Assembly (NCBI RefSeq): GCF_963662255.1
Contig: NC_085082.1
Coordinates: 434,001 to 498,000, forward strand
Reading direction: 5' to 3'
Source of the DNA: Cinclus cinclus
Taxonomy: Eukaryota; Chordata; Aves; Passeriformes; Cinclidae
Length of the DNA stretch: 64,000 nt
The position numbers were made by a program, and so were the translations under genes. Numbering within the stretch: position 1 is the stretch's first letter; each line of letters begins with the position of its first letter. This document shows, in pieces, positions 35,957-47,719 of this stretch. Under the pieces are notes generated by a model. It searched no databases. It was not told the origin of the DNA and saw nothing but the letters and a program-made list of their open reading frames with translations.

Positions 35957-36129
35957 CTACTCCTTGGGGTAGTGCCGGCTGACGTAGACGCTCTTGCCGT
36001 CGAAGTCGCGGCAGCGCAGGCAGCGCAGCAGGAAGTGCCCCAGGTCGGGCGCCGAGATCTCCCGCGAGGACCCCGGAGCGCCGGGCGCCCCCACGGTCAC
36101 CTCGTAGTCCCCGGTGAGCGGCCGCTCCG
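35957..36129 (-). CDS. BLVRB: BLVRB last coding exon (flavin reductase / biliverdin-IX-beta reductase)
   Basis: BLVRB is a cytosolic NAD(P)H-dependent flavin and biliverdin-IX-beta reductase of the SDR-like Rossmann fold. Entered in phase 1 after the acceptor GGTTCGGCAG (AG at plus 36,130-36,131), the exon reads A-ERPLTGDYEVTVGAPGAPG, SSREISAPDLGHFLLRCLRC and RDFDGKSVYVSRHYPKE, then TAG at 35,957-35,959. The blocks PLTGxYxVT and DLGHFxLRCL are diagnostic of the BLVRB C-terminus. The loop between them is longer and Gly/Pro-rich than I recall for human. The tail ends YPKE where human ends HQYQ. Confidence 0.95.
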
Positions 36130-36179
36130 CTGCCGAACCCGCCGGACCTTGGCAAAGATTCCACTTCCCCCGCAGTGGC

Positions 36180-37230
36180 CCCGTTTCCCCCTTCCCCCCC
36201 CCCCCGTGTCCCCAGAATTTTTCCTGACTTTCTTTCCCTATTTTTCCCTATTATTTTTCCCCAATTCCCGTTTCCCCCCCGAATTCTCATTTACGCGTCC
36301 CCAATTCCCATTTCTCCCCCAAATTCCCATTTACGATTCCCCAATTCCCGTTCTCCCCGAATTCCCATTTCTCCCATTTCCCCCCGAATTCCCATTTACG
36401 TTTCCCCAATTCCCATTTCCCCCCGAATTCCCATTTTTCCCATTTCCCCCCGGAATTCCCATTTTTCCCATTTCCCCCCGAATTCCCATTTTTTCCCATT
36501 TCCCCCCGAATTCCCATTTACGTTCCCCAAATTCCCATTTTTCCCATTTTTCCCCCCGAATTCCCTTTTACTTTCCAGAAATTCCCGTTTTTCCCGTTTC
36601 TCCCCCCAAATTCCCGTTTACATTCCCCGAATTCCCGTTTACATTTCCCAAACTCCCGTTTCCCCCCGAATTCCCGTTTACATTCCCTGAATTCCCCGTT
36701 TACATTCCCTGAACTCCCGTTTACATTCCTGAACTCCCGTTTACGTTTCCCAAATTCCCATTTCCCCCCAAATTCCCATTTTTCCCATTTTTCCCCCTGT
36801 ATTCCCGTTTACATTCCCCAAATTCCCGTTTATGTTTCCCAAATTCCAGTTTACGTTCCCCGAACTCCCGTTTTTCCCCCCCGAATTCCCATTTTTCCCC
36901 CCCAAATTCCCGTTTACATTCCCCGAATTCCCGTTTTTCCTGTTTTTCCCCCCCCCGAATTCCCATTTTTCCCCCCAAATTCCCGTTTACATTCCCTGAA
37001 TTCCCTTTTTTCCCATTTTTCCCCCCGAATTCCCGTTTTTCCCATTTCTCCCCGAATTCCCATTTACATTCCCCGAACTCCCGTTTTTCCCATTTTTCCC
37101 CCCGAATTCCCGTTTACATTCCCCGAATTCCCGTTTACATTCCCCGAATTCCCTTTTTTCCCGTTTTTCCCCCCGAATTCCCGTTTTTCCCGTTTTTTCC
37201 CCCCCCCGAATTCCCGTTTTTTTTTTTTCC
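36180..37230. repeat. Polypyrimidine minisatellite 'cccgaattcccatttttccc' in BLVRB intron
   Basis: About 30 copies of a 25-45 bp unit built of 'cccccgaattcccgtttac' and 'attcccatttttcccatttt', C/T-rich on plus and thus G/A-rich in the transcript. EcoRI-type GAATTC recurs in most units. Confidence 0.9.
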
Positions 37231-37241
37231 CCCGGAGCTAC

Positions 37242-37373
37242 CGGCGATGTGCGGGGGCATGACGAAGACGCAGCTCAGCCCCGATTCCCGCAGGATTTTC
37301 TCCATCCGCCGATGGTCGGCGGTGACGGCGCGGAGCCGCGGGGGAACGCGCTCGGGTTCCCACAGCAGGAACG
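37242..37373 (-). CDS. BLVRB: BLVRB penultimate coding exon
   Basis: 132 nt, phase 1 in and phase 1 out. Acceptor CCCGTTTCAG (AG at plus 37,374-37,375), donor CGCCG|GTAGCT (GT at 37,240-37,241). It reads [40 protein letters not shown] and PHIA, matching the substrate-pocket half of BLVRB (FLLWxPxxVPPRL and the MPPHI motif). Joins in frame to the last exon. Confidence 0.95.
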
Positions 37374-37389
37374 CTGAAACGGGGGAATT

Positions 37390-38145
37390 TCGGGGTTTTT
37401 TGGGGGGTTTTGGGATTGGGGAAGGTTGGGGAATTTTTGAGGGAATTTTTGGGGGTTTTTTTGGGGGATATTTGGGGGATTTTAGGGGATTTTTCGGGGA
37501 TTTTTTGAGGATTTTTTGGGGGGATTTTTGGGGGATTTTTTTGGGATTTTTGGGGATTTTTGAGGATTTTTTTGGGGGGATTTTTGGGGGAGTTTTTTGG
37601 GATTTTTGGGGGTATTTTGGAGGAATTTTAGGGGATTTGTTGGGAATTTTTTAGGGATTTTTTGGGATTTTGGGGGGTATTTTGCGGGATTTTTTGGGAT
37701 TTTTGGGGGTATTTTGCGGGATTTTGGGGGGTTTTTTTTGGGGATTTTTTGGGGATTGTTTGGGATTATTTGGGGATTTTGGGGGGATTTTTTTGGGATT
37801 TTTGGGGGTATTTTGCGGGATTTTTGAGGGGGTTTTTGGGGGATTTTTTGGGGATTGTTTGGGATTATTTGGGGATTTTGGGGGGATTTTTTTTAGGGAT
37901 TTTTGGGGAATGAGTGTGGAATTTTTTAGGGATTTTTGGAGGGATTTTTGGGAATTTTTGTGGGATTTTTTTGGTTTTTTTTTGTGGATTTGGGGTTTTT
38001 TGGGGGGGTATTTTAGAGGATTTTTTGGGGATTTTTTGGGGGGATTTGGGGGGGATTTTGGGGGGGATTTTTGGTGGGATTTTGGGGATTTTTTGGGTGA
38101 TTTTTGGGGGATTTTTTGGTGATTTTTTGGAGGATTTTGGGGTGA
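37390..38145. repeat. G/T-rich repeat in BLVRB intron
   Basis: Units of 'gggatttttgggggtatttt' and a ~120-bp higher-order element ('ttggggattgtttgggatta') duplicated at 37,740-37,800 and 37,850-37,880. The transcribed strand is C/A-rich. Confidence 0.88.
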
Positions 38146-38163
38146 TTTTGGGCAGGCTCTCAC

Positions 38164-38187
38164 CGGACAAACACTCCACCACTTTGG
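38164..38187 (-). pseudogene. Partial duplicate of BLVRB exon 3' end with donor
   Basis: Reads PKVVECLS-G followed by a GTGAGAG donor (GT at plus 38,162-38,163), a near copy of the exon end at 38,580-38,610. The duplication includes ~20 bp of intron ('attttgggcaggctctcacc'). It carries E where the conserved residue is A, and homology stops after ~24 bp, so I take it as the derived copy. Confidence 0.75.
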
Positions 38188-38570
38188 GGGATTTTTGAGT
38201 AATTTTGCTGGGAATTTTTGGGGGTTTTTTGGGTTGAATTTTGGGGATTTGGGGGGGGATTTTTGGGTTGAATTTTGGGGATTTTGGGGGGGATTTTTGG
38301 GGTCATTTTTGGGATGATTTTGGGGATTTTTGAGGGGATATTTTTTGGGATTTTTTTGGGTAATTTTTGGGGGGAACTTGGGGTGAATTTGGGGATTTTT
38401 TGGGGGGATTTTGGGGTGAATTTTGGGGATTTTCGGGGGAATATTTTTTGGGATTTTTTGGGGGGATTTTGGGGTGAATTTTGGGGATTTTCGGGGGAAT
38501 ATTTTTTGGGATTTTTTGGGGGGATTTTTTTTTTTGATTTTTGGGTTGAATTTTGGGGTGATTTTGGGCA
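38188..38570. repeat. G/T-rich ~70-bp repeat between the two BLVRB exon ends
   Basis: Tandem units with 'gggttgaattttggggattt' and 'gggggaatattttttgggat', the latter in a 70-bp duplication (38,420-38,520). Confidence 0.85.
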
Positions 38571-38579
38571 GGCTCTCAC

Positions 38580-38610
38580 CGGACAGACACGCCACCACTT
38601 TGGGGACGCC
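38580..38610 (-). CDS. BLVRB: BLVRB exon, 3' end only (cut by assembly gap)
   Basis: Reads GVPKVVACLS plus one base, donor CCG|GTGAGA (GT at plus 38,578-38,579), phase 1, and joins in frame to AFLLWEP of the next exon. It matches the DKVVACTS-AFLLW strand/loop of BLVRB. The exon runs into the N gap. The N-terminal Rossmann part (about 100 residues, with the GATGxTG dinucleotide motif) is nowhere in the window. Confidence 0.93.
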
Positions 38611-38810
38611 NNNNNNNNNNNNNNNNNNNNNNNNNNNNNNNNNNNNNNNNNNNNNNNNNNNNNNNNNNNNNNNNNNNNNNNNNNNNNNNNNNNNNNNNNN
38701 NNNNNNNNNNNNNNNNNNNNNNNNNNNNNNNNNNNNNNNNNNNNNNNNNNNNNNNNNNNNNNNNNNNNNNNNNNNNNNNNNNNNNNNNNNNNNNNNNNNN
38801 NNNNNNNNNN
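38611..38810. other. Assembly gap, 200 N
   Basis: Exactly 200 N bases. The round number suggests a placeholder, not a measured size. Left flank is BLVRB exon, right flank a polypurine microsatellite, which could explain why sequencing failed. Confidence 0.99.
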
Positions 38811-39125
38811 AAAAAAAGAGAAAAAAGAGAAAAAAAGAGAAAAGAAGAGAAAAGGAAGGGGGGAAAAAAAGAGGAATAAAAAAGAAAAGGAAGGGGGAGA
38901 AAAGAGAAAAAAGAGAAAAAAAGAAAAGGAAGGGAAAAAAAGAGAAAAAAAAGAGAAAAAAAGAGAAAAGGAAGGGGGAGAAAAGAGAAAAAAGAGAAAA
39001 AAAAGAGGAAAAAAAGAGAAATAAAAAAGGAAAGAAAAGAAAAGAAAAGAAAAGAAAAGAAAAGAAAAGAAAAGAAAAGAAAAGAAAAGAAAAGAAAAGA
39101 AAAGAAAAAGAAAAAAAGAAAAAAA
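38811..39125. repeat. Polypurine tract ending in (AAAAG)n
   Basis: Purines only on plus apart from a few T: 'aaaaaagagaaaaaagaga', 'ggaagggggagaaaagaga', then ~20 perfect AAAAG pentamers (39,027-39,110). H-DNA-prone. Confidence 0.93.
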
Positions 39126-39129
39126 ATCC

Positions 39130-41445
39130 CAAAAAAATCCCCAAAAAATCCCCAAAAAATCCCCAAAAATCCCCTGAACAAATCCAGATTTTGGGGGTTT
39201 TTTTTGGTTATTTTTGGGGTGATCCAGGACATTTTTTGGGGGGGAATCCCAGAAATTTTGGGGGGGATCCCAGAATTCTGGGGAGGGGTCCCAGCCCCAT
39301 TTTTGGGACAAATCCTGAACATTTTGGGGAAGGGTCCAGGATAAAATCCCCAAATTTTGGGGAGGATCCAAAACAAATCCAGATTTTGGGGCTTTTTTTT
39401 TTTTGGTTTTTTTGGGGTGATCCAGGATATTTTTTGGGGGGGATCCCAGAAATTTTGGGGAGGGGTCCCAGAAATTTGGGGAGGGGTCTCAGCCCCATTT
39501 TTGGGACAAATCCTGAACATTTTGGGGAAGCTCCAGGATAAAATCCCCAAATTTTGGGGAGGATCCAAAACAAATCCAGATTTTGGGGCTTTTTTTTTGG
39601 TTTTTTTTTGGGGTGATCCAGGACATTTTTTGGGGGGATCCCAGAAATTTTGGGGAGGGGTCCCAGCCCCATTTTTGGGACAAATCCTGAACATTTTGGG
39701 GAAGGGTCCAGGATAAAATCCCAAAATTTTGGGGAGGATCCAAAACAAATCCAGATTTTGGGGCTTTTTTTGGGGGTGATCCAGGACATTTTTTGGGGGG
39801 GATCCCAGAAATTTTGGGGAGGGGTCCCAGCCCCATTTTTGGGACAAATCCTGAACATTTTTGGGAAGGGTCCAGGATAAAATCCCAAAATTTTGGGAGG
39901 GATCCAAAACAAATCCAGATTTTGGGTTTTTTTTTTTTTCGGGGGTGATCCAGGAAAAATTTTTTGGGGGGGATCCCAGAAATTTTGGGGAGGGGTCCCA
40001 GCCCCATTTTTGGGACAAATCCTGAACATTTTGGGGAAGGGTCCAGGATAAAATCCCAAAATTTTGGGGGAGATCCAAAACAAATCCAGATTTTGGGGCT
40101 TTTTTTTTTTTGGTTTTTTTGGGGTGATCCAGGATATTTTTTGGGGGGGATCCCAGAAATTTTGGGGAGGGGTCCCAGAAATTTGGGGAGGGGTCCCAGC
40201 CCCATTTTTGGGATAAATCCTGAACATTTTTGGGAAGCTCCAGGATAAAATCCCAAAATTTTGGGGAGGATCCAAAACAAATCCAGATTTTGGGGCTTTT
40301 TTTGGGATGATCCAGGACATTTTTTGGGGGGGATCCCAGAAATTTTGGGGAGGGGTCCCAGCCCCATTTTTGGGACAAATCCTGAACATTTTGGGGAAGG
40401 GTCCAGGATAGAATCCCAAAATTTTGGGGGAGATCCAAAACAAATCCAGATTTTGGGGCTTTTTTTTTTTTTGGTTTTTTTGGGGTGATCCAGGATATTT
40501 TTTGGGGGGGATCCCAGAAATTTTGGGGAGGGGTCCCAGAAATTTGGGGAGGGGTCCCAGAAATTTTGGGGAGGGGTCCCAGCCCCATTTTTGGGATAAA
40601 TCCTGAACATTTTTGGGAAGGGTCCAGGATAAAATCCCAAAATTTTGGGAGGGATCCAAAACAAATCCAGATTTTTTCGGGGGTGATCCAGGAAAAATTT
40701 TTTGGGGGGGATCCCAGAATTTTGGGGAGGGGTCCCAGCCCCATTTTTGGGATAAATCCTGAACATTTTGGGGAAGCTCCAGGATAAAATCCCCAAATTT
40801 TGGGGAGGATCCAAAACAAATCCAGATTTTGGGGCTTTTTTTTTTGGTTTTTTTGGGGTGATCCAGGATATTTTTTGGGGGGGAATCCCAGAAATTTTGG
40901 GGAGGGGTCCCAGAAATTTGGGGAGGGGTCCCAGCCCCATTTTTGGGATAAATCCTGAACATTTTTGGGAAGCTCCAGGATAAAATCCCCAAATTTTGGG
41001 GAGGATCCAAAACAAATCCAGATTTTGGGGCTTTTTTTGGGATGATCCAGGACATTTTTTGGGGGGGATCCCAGAAATTTTGGGGAGGGGTCCCAGCCCC
41101 ATTTTTGGGACAAATCCTGAACATTTTGGGGAAGCTCCAGGATAAAATCCCCAAATTTTGGGGAGGATCCAAAACAAATCCAGATTTTGGGGCTTTTTTT
41201 TTGGTTTTTTTTTGGGGTGATCCAGGACATTTTTTGGGGGGGATCCCAGAAATTTTGGGGAGGGGTCCCAGCCCCATTTTTGGGACAAATCCTGAACATT
41301 TTGGGGAAGGGTCCAGGATAAAATCCCCAAATTTTGGGGAGGATCCAAAACAAATCCAGATTTTGGGGCTTTTTTTGGGGGTGATCCAGGACATTTTTTG
41401 GGGGGGATCTCATAAATTTTGGGGAGGGGTCCCAGCCCCATTTTT
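39130..41445. repeat. ~165-200 bp satellite 'gatccaggacattttttggg'
   Basis: About 12 copies of a well-conserved unit: 'ggtgatccaggacatttttt', 'gggatcccagaaattttggg', 'gaggggtcccagccccattt', 'ttgggacaaatcctgaacat', 'aagggtccaggataaaatcc' and 'aggatccaaaacaaatccag'. Some copies have an extra 'gtcccagaaatttggggagg'. The minus strand has no stop codon in any frame over ~1.9 kb, giving spurious open frames up to 945 residues. Confidence 0.95.
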
Positions 41446-41479
41446 TTGTTGTTTTTTTTTTTAATTTCGTTTATTTTTT

Positions 41480-41569
41480 TTTGGGGCCGATCCCGAGCTC
41501 TGCCGGGGCCCCTTTGTTTATTTTGCGAATTCCCGAAGTTTTCCAGCGGGACTCGATGATCTCATGGAG
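41480..41569 (-). other. Possible 3'-terminal exon of an unidentified minus-strand gene
   Basis: A non-repetitive ~110-bp island. On minus, AG at plus 41,570-41,571 (CCCACCCACGCAG) is followed by a frame reading SMRSSSPAGKLREFAK and TAA, overlapping AATAAA (plus 41,517-41,522); a second AATAAA lies at 41,470-41,475. This could be a last exon with poly(A) signal. I do not recognise the peptide, and phase is unknown. Confidence 0.25.
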
Positions 41570-41599
41570 CTGCGTGGGTGGGATTGGGGCCCACCCTTC

Positions 41600-42500
41600 C
41601 CCGAAAAATTTAAAAAAAAAAAATAAATCCCCAAAAAAAGAAAAATCCTAAAAAAAAAAAATACACCAAAAAAAAAAAACAAAAAAACAAAAAAAACTCA
41701 CAAAAACCCCCCCCAAAGCCCCCCAGAAAACACAAATAAAACCCAAAAAACACAAATAAAACCCAAAAACAAACCCAAAAAACACAAATAAAACCCAAAA
41801 AACAAACAAAAAAAACAACACAAAAAACCTCCCCAAAAAAATCTCCCACCCAAAAAAAAAAAAACCCAAAAAAAATCCTAAAAAAAACCCCCACAAAAAC
41901 AAAACAAAACAAAGCAAAAAAAACACAAAAAAAAACACAAAAAAAACAAAAAAAACCCACAAAACCCCCCCAAAAAATCCTCCCCAAAAAATCTCCCCCC
42001 CAAAAAAATCCTAAAAAAAAAAACCCACAAAAAAAAAAAACAAAAAAAAACACAAAAACCCAAAAAAACAAAAAAAAAACCACAAAAACCCCCCCAAAAA
42101 ACAAAAAACCCACAAAAAACCCCCCCAAATAATCCCCAAAAAAAACCCCACAAACCCCCCCCAAAAAAAACAAAAAAACACAAAAAAACCCAAAAAACCC
42201 ACAAAAAAACCAAAAAAAAAAACCCAAAAAAATCCCAAAAAAACCCCACAAACCCCCCCCAAAAAAACCAAAAAAACCCCAAAAAATCCCACAAAAAAAA
42301 CCCCAAAAAATCAAAAAAACAACCCCAAAAAAATCCCCCCCCAAAAAACCAAAAAAACCCAAAAAAACCCCAAAAAAACCCACACAAACCCCCCCAAAAA
42401 AACCCCAAACTCCTCCCGACCCCAAAAACCCCACCCTAAAAAAATAATAAAAAATAAATTGAAATAAAAATAAAAAATTAAAATTAAAATTAAGAAAAAA
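41600..42500. repeat. C/A-rich repeat (ACAAAAAACCC-type)
   Basis: Plus strand of A-runs, CCCCC and ACA/CACAAA words ('aacacaaataaaacccaaaa', 'cccacaaaaacccccccca'). No exon seen. Long minus frames read Phe/Gly/Val and are artefacts. Confidence 0.88.
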
Positions 42501-42527
42501 AAAGGGGTTTTTTGGGGGGGGGAAATT

Positions 42528-42575
42528 TGGATTTTTTTGGGGCACCCCCCAAAAAAAAAAAAAAAAAAAAAAAAA
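42528..42575. other. Inverted junction: T7G4-ca-C6A28
   Basis: 'atttttttggggcacccccc' followed by ~28 A forms a perfect 11-bp hairpin (TTTTTTTGGGG / CCCCAAAAAAA) with a short loop. It marks a second change of strand polarity from C/A (left) to G/T (right). Confidence 0.75.
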
Positions 42576-42830
42576 ACCAAAAAAATCTCGTGGGGATTTT
42601 GGGGATTTTTTTGGGATTTTTTGGGATTTTTTGGGGGATTTTTGGGATTTTTTTGGGGGATTTTTGGGGATTTTTGGGGGGATTTTTTGGGGATTTTTGG
42701 GGGATTTTTTTGGGATTTTTTGGGGATTTTTTGGGATTTTTTGGGGGATTTTTTTTGGGATTTTTTTGGGGATTTTTTTGGGGGGATTTTTTTGGGGGAT
42801 TTTTTTGTTTTTTTGGGGAGAACAAAATAT
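42576..42830. repeat. G/T-rich satellite (GGGGATTTTTT)n
   Basis: Short block of 'gggattttttggggatttt' units of the same family as the SIPA1L3 intron-3 array, opposite in polarity to the preceding 0.9 kb. Confidence 0.9.
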
Positions 42831-42839
42831 TCTGGATAA

Positions 42840-45207
<2,368 letters not shown>

Positions 45208-45289
45208 TGACCCCACCCTGGCCCCACTCCATCCGGCGGAGGGGGGAGGGGTGTGTGTGTGTATGTGTGGGGGAGGGGTGTGGCCACCC

Positions 45290-45440
45290 GGTTGTCACCC
45301 AGGTGCCACCAGTGCCCGGGCCAGCAGGTTCCTCTGGCAGCGGCCACCGGAAGTGGCGATGCCACAGCGATGTCACAGCGGTGCCACCCCAGCGCTGGAA
45401 AGAAATGTCACCAAGCAGAGCTGGCACTGTCCCCTCCTGG
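45290..45440. other. Non-repetitive island upstream of NKPD1
   Basis: About 150 bp of complex GC-rich sequence after a (GT)n-rich stretch (45,249-45,285). No recognised exon and no clear splice pair. It may be regulatory. Confidence 0.3.
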
Positions 45441-45444
45441 GCCC

Positions 45445-46090
45445 TGCCCGGGGTCCCGCTGTCCCCGTGTCCCCCCTGCCCGTCCTCGTGTCCCCTCTGT
45501 CCCCGTGTCCCCTCTGTCCCCTCTGTCCCCGTGTCCCTCCTGTCCCCGTGTCCCCTCTGTCCCCTCTGTCCCCGTGTCCCTCCTGTCCCCGTGTCCCCCC
45601 TGCCCGTCCTCGTGTCCCCTCTGTCCCCGTGTCCCCGTGTCCCTCCTGTCCCCGTGTCCCTCCTGTCCCCGTGTCCCCCCTGCCCGTCCTCGTGTCCCCT
45701 CTGTCCCCGTGTCCCCTCTGTCCCCGTGTCCCTCCTGTCCCCCCAGCCCGTCCCTCCTGTCACCGCTGTCGCCTCTGTCTGTCCCCATTGTCCCCGTGTC
45801 CCTCTGTCTGTCCCCATTGTCCCCGTGTCCCTCTGTCTGTCCCCATTGTCCCCCTTGTCCCCACTGTCTCCCTGTGTCCCCTTCGTCCCCGTGTCGCCGC
45901 TGTCCCCATGTCCCCCCTCTGTCCCTCTGTCCCTCTGTCCCCCCTGTCCCTCTGTCCGTCCCCTCTGTCCCCCCTGTCCCTCTGTCCGTCCCCCCTGTCC
46001 CTCTGTCCCCCCTGTCCCTCTGTCCGTCCCCTCTGTCCCCCCTGTCCGTCCCCTTTGTCCCCGTTGTCGCCGCTGTCCCCTTTGTCCCGG
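45445..46090. repeat. C/T-rich satellite (TGTCCCC)n with ~100-bp higher-order copies
   Basis: 'tgtccccgtgtcccctctgt' and 'cccctgcccgtcctcgtgtc' blocks, the latter recurring near 45,475, 45,597 and 45,680, then 'tgtccctctgtccgtccc' blocks to 46,080. Spurious frames read Ser/Pro/Cys repeats. Confidence 0.93.
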
Positions 46091-46254
46091 GCCGGATCCG
46101 GGCGGGAATTGCTGGGCCCTGACTCAGGTCGGGCTCAGCCGGAATTTCTGCCCCGGCCGCCCCTCCCTGGCCGGGATCGCCGGTGCCGGTGCCAATAAAT
46201 CCCGGGACAATAAATCCCGGGACAATAAATCCCGGGACAGGGACCGGGACAGGG
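46091..46254 (+). promoter_or_regulatory. NKPD1: Probable NKPD1 promoter / 5'UTR region with AP-1 site
   Basis: GC-rich, mostly unique sequence directly upstream of the first candidate start exon. A consensus AP-1 element TGACTCA lies at 46,120-46,126. Three copies of 'caataaatcccgggac' follow (46,193-46,240). The promoter role is inferred from position. Confidence 0.4.
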
Positions 46255-46278
46255 ATGGAGCCGCTGGAGCTGCCCAGG
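46255..46278 (+). CDS. NKPD1: NKPD1 candidate first coding exon, copy 1
   Basis: ATG-GAG-CCG-CTG-GAG-CTG-CCC-AGG (MEPLELPR), then donor GTAGGA, phase 0. It joins in frame to exon 2 (GSCCSS). Three more copies of this start-plus-donor module follow in tandem (M-E-L-LELPR in those). Without transcripts I cannot say which is used; any would give the same frame. Confidence 0.5.
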
Positions 46279-46402
46279 GTAGGAGTGGGGTGGGACTGGG
46301 ATGGAACTGGGGTGGGATTTGGGAAGTGGGATCTCCAGTGCCAATAAATCCCGGGACAGAACCGGGACAAAGTTGGGGACAGGAACCGGAACAGTGACAG
46401 GG

Positions 46403-46426
46403 ATGGAGCTGCTGGAGCTGCCCAGG
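46403..46426 (+). CDS. NKPD1: NKPD1 candidate first exon, copy 2
   Basis: MELLELPR and donor GTAGGA, 148 bp after copy 1, with the same upstream 'gccaataaatcccgggac' and 'gggacagggatgg'-like context. Confidence 0.4.
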
Positions 46427-46531
46427 GTAGGACTGGGATGGGATTGGGATGGAACTGGGATGGGATTGGGAACTGGGATCTCCGGTGCCAATAAATCCCG
46501 GGACAGGACCGGGACAGGGACTTGGACAGGG

Positions 46532-46555
46532 ATGGAGCTGCTGGAGCTGCCCAGG
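46532..46555 (+). CDS. NKPD1: NKPD1 candidate first exon, copy 3
   Basis: MELLELPR and donor GTAGGA, 129 bp after copy 2. Confidence 0.4.
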
Positions 46556-46643
46556 GTAGGACTGGGATGGGACTGGGATGGGATTGGGAACTGGGATCTC
46601 CTGTGCCAATAAATCCCGGGACAGAACCGGGACAGGGACAGGG

Positions 46644-46667
46644 ATGGAGCTGCTGGAGCTGCCCAGG
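46644..46667 (+). CDS. NKPD1: NKPD1 candidate first exon, copy 4
   Basis: MELLELPR and donor GTAGGA, 112 bp after copy 3. It is the copy nearest to exon 2. Confidence 0.4.
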
Positions 46668-46669
46668 GT

Positions 46670-47405
46670 AGGACTGGGATGGGACTGGGAACTGGGATGG
46701 GACTGGGAACTGGGGTGGGATTTGGGGACTGGGATGGGACTGGGATGGAAACTGGGATGGAACTGGGATGGAACTGGGATGGGACTGGGAACTGGGGTGG
46801 GATTTGGGGACTGGGGTGGGACTGGGATGGAAACTGGGATGGAACTGGGATGGAACTGGGATGGGACTGGGAACTGGGGTGGGATTTGGGGACTGGGATG
46901 GGACTGGGATGGAACTGGGATGGGATTGGGAACTGGGATGGGATTGGGAACTGGGATGGGACTGGGATGGAACTGGGATGGGACTGGGAACTGGGATGAG
47001 ACTGGGATGGAACTGGGATGGGACTGGGAACTGGGGTGGGATTTGGGGACTGGGGTGGGACTGGGATGGAAACTGGGATGGAACTGGGATGGAACTGGGA
47101 TGGGACTGGGAACTGGGGTGGGATTTGGGGACTGGGATGGGACTGGGATGGAACTGGGATGGGATTGGGAACTGGGATGGGATTGGGAACTGGGATGGGA
47201 CTGGGATGGAACTGGGATGGGACTGGGAACTGGGATGAGACTGGGATGGAACTGGGATGGGACTGGGAACTGGGGTGGGATTTGGGGACTGGGATGGGAC
47301 TGGGAACTGGGGTGGGATTTGGGGACTGGGATGGGACTGGGATGGAACTGGGATGGGACTGGGAACTGGGGTGGGATTTGGGGACTGGGGTGGGACTGGG
47401 ATTTC
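46670..47405. repeat. G-rich minisatellite 'actgggatgggactgggaac' (NKPD1 intron 1)
   Basis: Units of 'gggatgggactgggaactgg' and 'ggtgggatttggggactggg'. A ~230-bp higher-order block (e.g. 46,800-47,030) is duplicated nearly perfectly at 47,035-47,270. The sense transcript has GGG every 5-10 nt. Confidence 0.94.
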
Positions 47406-47438
47406 GGCGGTGTCCCCACAGTGTCCCTGTCCCCGCAG

Positions 47439-47719
47439 GGTTCCTACTGCAGTGTCCCCACCATGTCCCCCCAGTGTCCCCATGATGTCCCTGTGGTGTC
47501 CCCATGATGTCCCCACAGGGTTCCTGCTGTTCCTCGGGGCCGGGGCTGTCCCCAGGGCTGTCCCTGTGGTGTCCCCGTGATGTCCCTGTGGTGTCCCCAT
47601 GTCCCCAGGGCTGTCCCTGTGGTGTCCCCGTGATGTCCCTGTGGTGTCCCCATGTCCCCAGGGCTGTCCCTGTGGTGTCCCCATGATGTGCCCGTGATGT
47701 CCCCATGATGTCCCCACAG
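47439..47719 (+). repeat. Tandem copies of the NKPD1 exon-2 acceptor edge
   Basis: Two extra AG|GGTTCC edges precede exon 2: at 47,439 (CCCCGCAG|GGTTCCTACTGC) and 47,519 (CCCACAG|GGTTCCTGCTGTTCC). The second shares 'ggttcctgctgttcctcggg' and 'gccggggctg' with the real exon at 47,720. Between them lie 'gtccccatgatgtccc' repeats and a ~60-bp duplication ('gctgtccctgtggtgtcccc'). Confidence 0.85.

Noticed and set aside
38811..41413. 945-residue open frame spanning the N gap
   Set aside because: It is open in all three minus frames through a satellite and through N bases. Peptide is repeat-derived with no domain.
45445..46100. Cys/Pro/Ser-rich frames resembling keratin-associated proteins
   Set aside because: They are translations of (TGTCCCC)n satellite in several frames.
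46193..46620. AATAAA motifs as poly(A) signals of an upstream plus-strand gene
   Set aside because: They are part of a tandem unit that also carries the NKPD1 start module. No upstream plus-strand coding exon was found.
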